NCBI GenBank assembly: GCA_007127665.1
Contig: SKYY01000115.1
Span: forward strand, 1-6,611
DNA length: 6,611 nucleotides
DNA from: Balneolales bacterium
GTDB lineage: Bacteria > Bacteroidota > Rhodothermia > Balneolales > Natronogracilivirgulaceae
Direction of reading: 5' to 3'
Positions 5,886 to 6,611 of this stretch are shown one piece after another. The translations under genes were made by a program, and so were the position numbers. Each line of letters starts with the position of its first letter. Position 1 is the first letter of the stretch. A model generated the notes under the pieces. It saw only the letters and a list, made by a program, of their open reading frames with translations, did not search any database and had not been told where the DNA came from.

Positions 5886-6611
5886 TCAGGTCCAGCGCCA
5901 GCTAACGATGGCAACGGTCAGAATCATGAGAATAACCGTGACCGGAAAACCTGTGCGCAGGTAATCGTTAAACTTGTACTGGCCGGCACTCATGACCATC
6001 AGATTGGTCTGATAGCCTATTGGTGTAAGGAAGCTTGCAGAAGAAGCTATAGCCACTGTGATCGCTACCGCATGCGGATCCATTCCGGCTTCGATGCCCG
6101 CGACAAGCGCTAAGGGAAGCATGAGCACGGCTGCAGCGTTATTGGTCACCAGTTCGGTAAGGATATTGGTCATGAAGTATAGCGCGGCAATAAGCATCAC
6201 CATCCCGAAAACCTGTGTCTGTTCCAGGATGAGACTGCCTGCCGTACGGGCAATTCCGGTGACTTCAAGCGCTTGCCCAACCCCGATTGCTGCTGCAATG
6301 ACCAGCAGAATGGGCAAGTTGACCGCTCCGAGCACCTCTCCGCGCTTTACGATTCCGGTGAGCAAGACGGCCAAGGCCGCCATCAGGGCCGCTGCAACCA
6401 TCGGCAAGATACCCAAAATAACCAACAGGATCATTGCCAAAACGATGATAAGCATCATCGGGGCCTTTTTACTCATGGGCAGGTTGTGATTGCCTTTCCT
6501 TGAAACAAGGTAAAACTCTGTTGTATCCTTGTTCCACTTCTCGTCGAACCCGGGTTTGGCCTCGATGAGCAGCAGGTCTCCTGCTTTCACAGGCACCCGG
6601 CCAAGGGCACC
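5886..6611 (-). CDS. SLC13/DASS-type permease with TrkA_C domain, probably sulfate uptake (partial, 5' end off the right edge)
   Basis: The frame is open to the right edge and gives the last 241 residues of a protein that is typically near 600. Residues 1-35 look like the end of an RCK_C/TrkA_C domain (RVPVKAGDLLLIEAKPGF), which in this family sits between two membrane halves. The rest is the second membrane half, with hydrophobic segments at about 51-70, 71-86, 98-115, 133-150, 160-175, 181-197 and 222-238. Family signatures are LTELVTNNAAAVLMLPLAL (151-169) and FLTPIGYQTNLMVMSAGQYK (194-213); their T-N-N and T-P-x-G-x-x-T-N cores resemble the substrate and sodium sites of DASS carriers. The stop lies 33 bases before cysD, so sulfate is the likely substrate. 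Family members also carry dicarboxylates, so substrate is inferred from context. A GTG at 6596 is internal and not the start. Confidence 0.88.
   Translation of the reverse strand, partial: GALGRVPVKAGDLLLIEAKPGFDEKWNKDTTEFYLVSRKGNHNLPMSKKAPMMLIIVLAMILLVILGILPMVAAALMAALAVLLTGIVKRGEVLGAVNLPILLVIAAAIGVGQALEVTGIARTAGSLILEQTQVFGMVMLIAALYFMTNILTELVTNNAAAVLMLPLALVAGIEAGMDPHAVAITVAIASSASFLTPIGYQTNLMVMSAGQYKFNDYLRTGFPVTVILMILTVAIVSWRWT

Overview
This window looks like part of a Gram-negative chromosome, most likely from the Bacteroidota/Balneolota/Rhodothermota group. The reasons are an outer-membrane Wzi-type capsule protein with a signal peptide, weak or absent Shine-Dalgarno sequences in front of most genes, and the order SLC13/TrkA_C permease - cysD - fused cysNC, which I associate with these lineages. 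The lineage call is an inference from gene families and remains uncertain.

Layout: (1) Bases 1-1123, minus strand: the first 374 codons of a Wzi-family capsule-assembly outer-membrane protein, whose 3' end lies beyond the left edge. (2) Bases 1124-1684: a 561-base divergent intergenic region holding a hairpin next to the Wzi start, a terminator-like hairpin, a 22-bp tandem duplication and a run of ten pentamers. (3) Bases 1685-2779, plus strand: a PAPS-dependent sulfotransferase with a clear ribosome binding site. (4) Bases 2780-2854: a short convergent gap with a possible terminator. (5) Bases 6611 down to 2855, minus strand: a probable operon of an SLC13-type (probably sulfate) permease whose N-terminal part is off the right edge, cysD (ATP sulfurylase small subunit) and cysNC (ATP sulfurylase GTPase subunit fused to APS kinase). 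The 196-base cysD-cysNC gap contains inverted repeats that could form alternative RNA structures.

Read together, the genes outline a route from sulfate uptake, through activation to APS and phosphorylation to PAPS, to sulfate transfer onto an acceptor. A capsule/surface-polysaccharide attachment protein is encoded next to the transferase. No PAPS reductase or sulfite reductase is visible, so PAPS made here could serve sulfation as well as, or instead of, assimilation to cysteine. The individual families are well known. The less ordinary parts are the repeat array between the capsule and sulfotransferase genes and the structured cysD-cysNC spacer.
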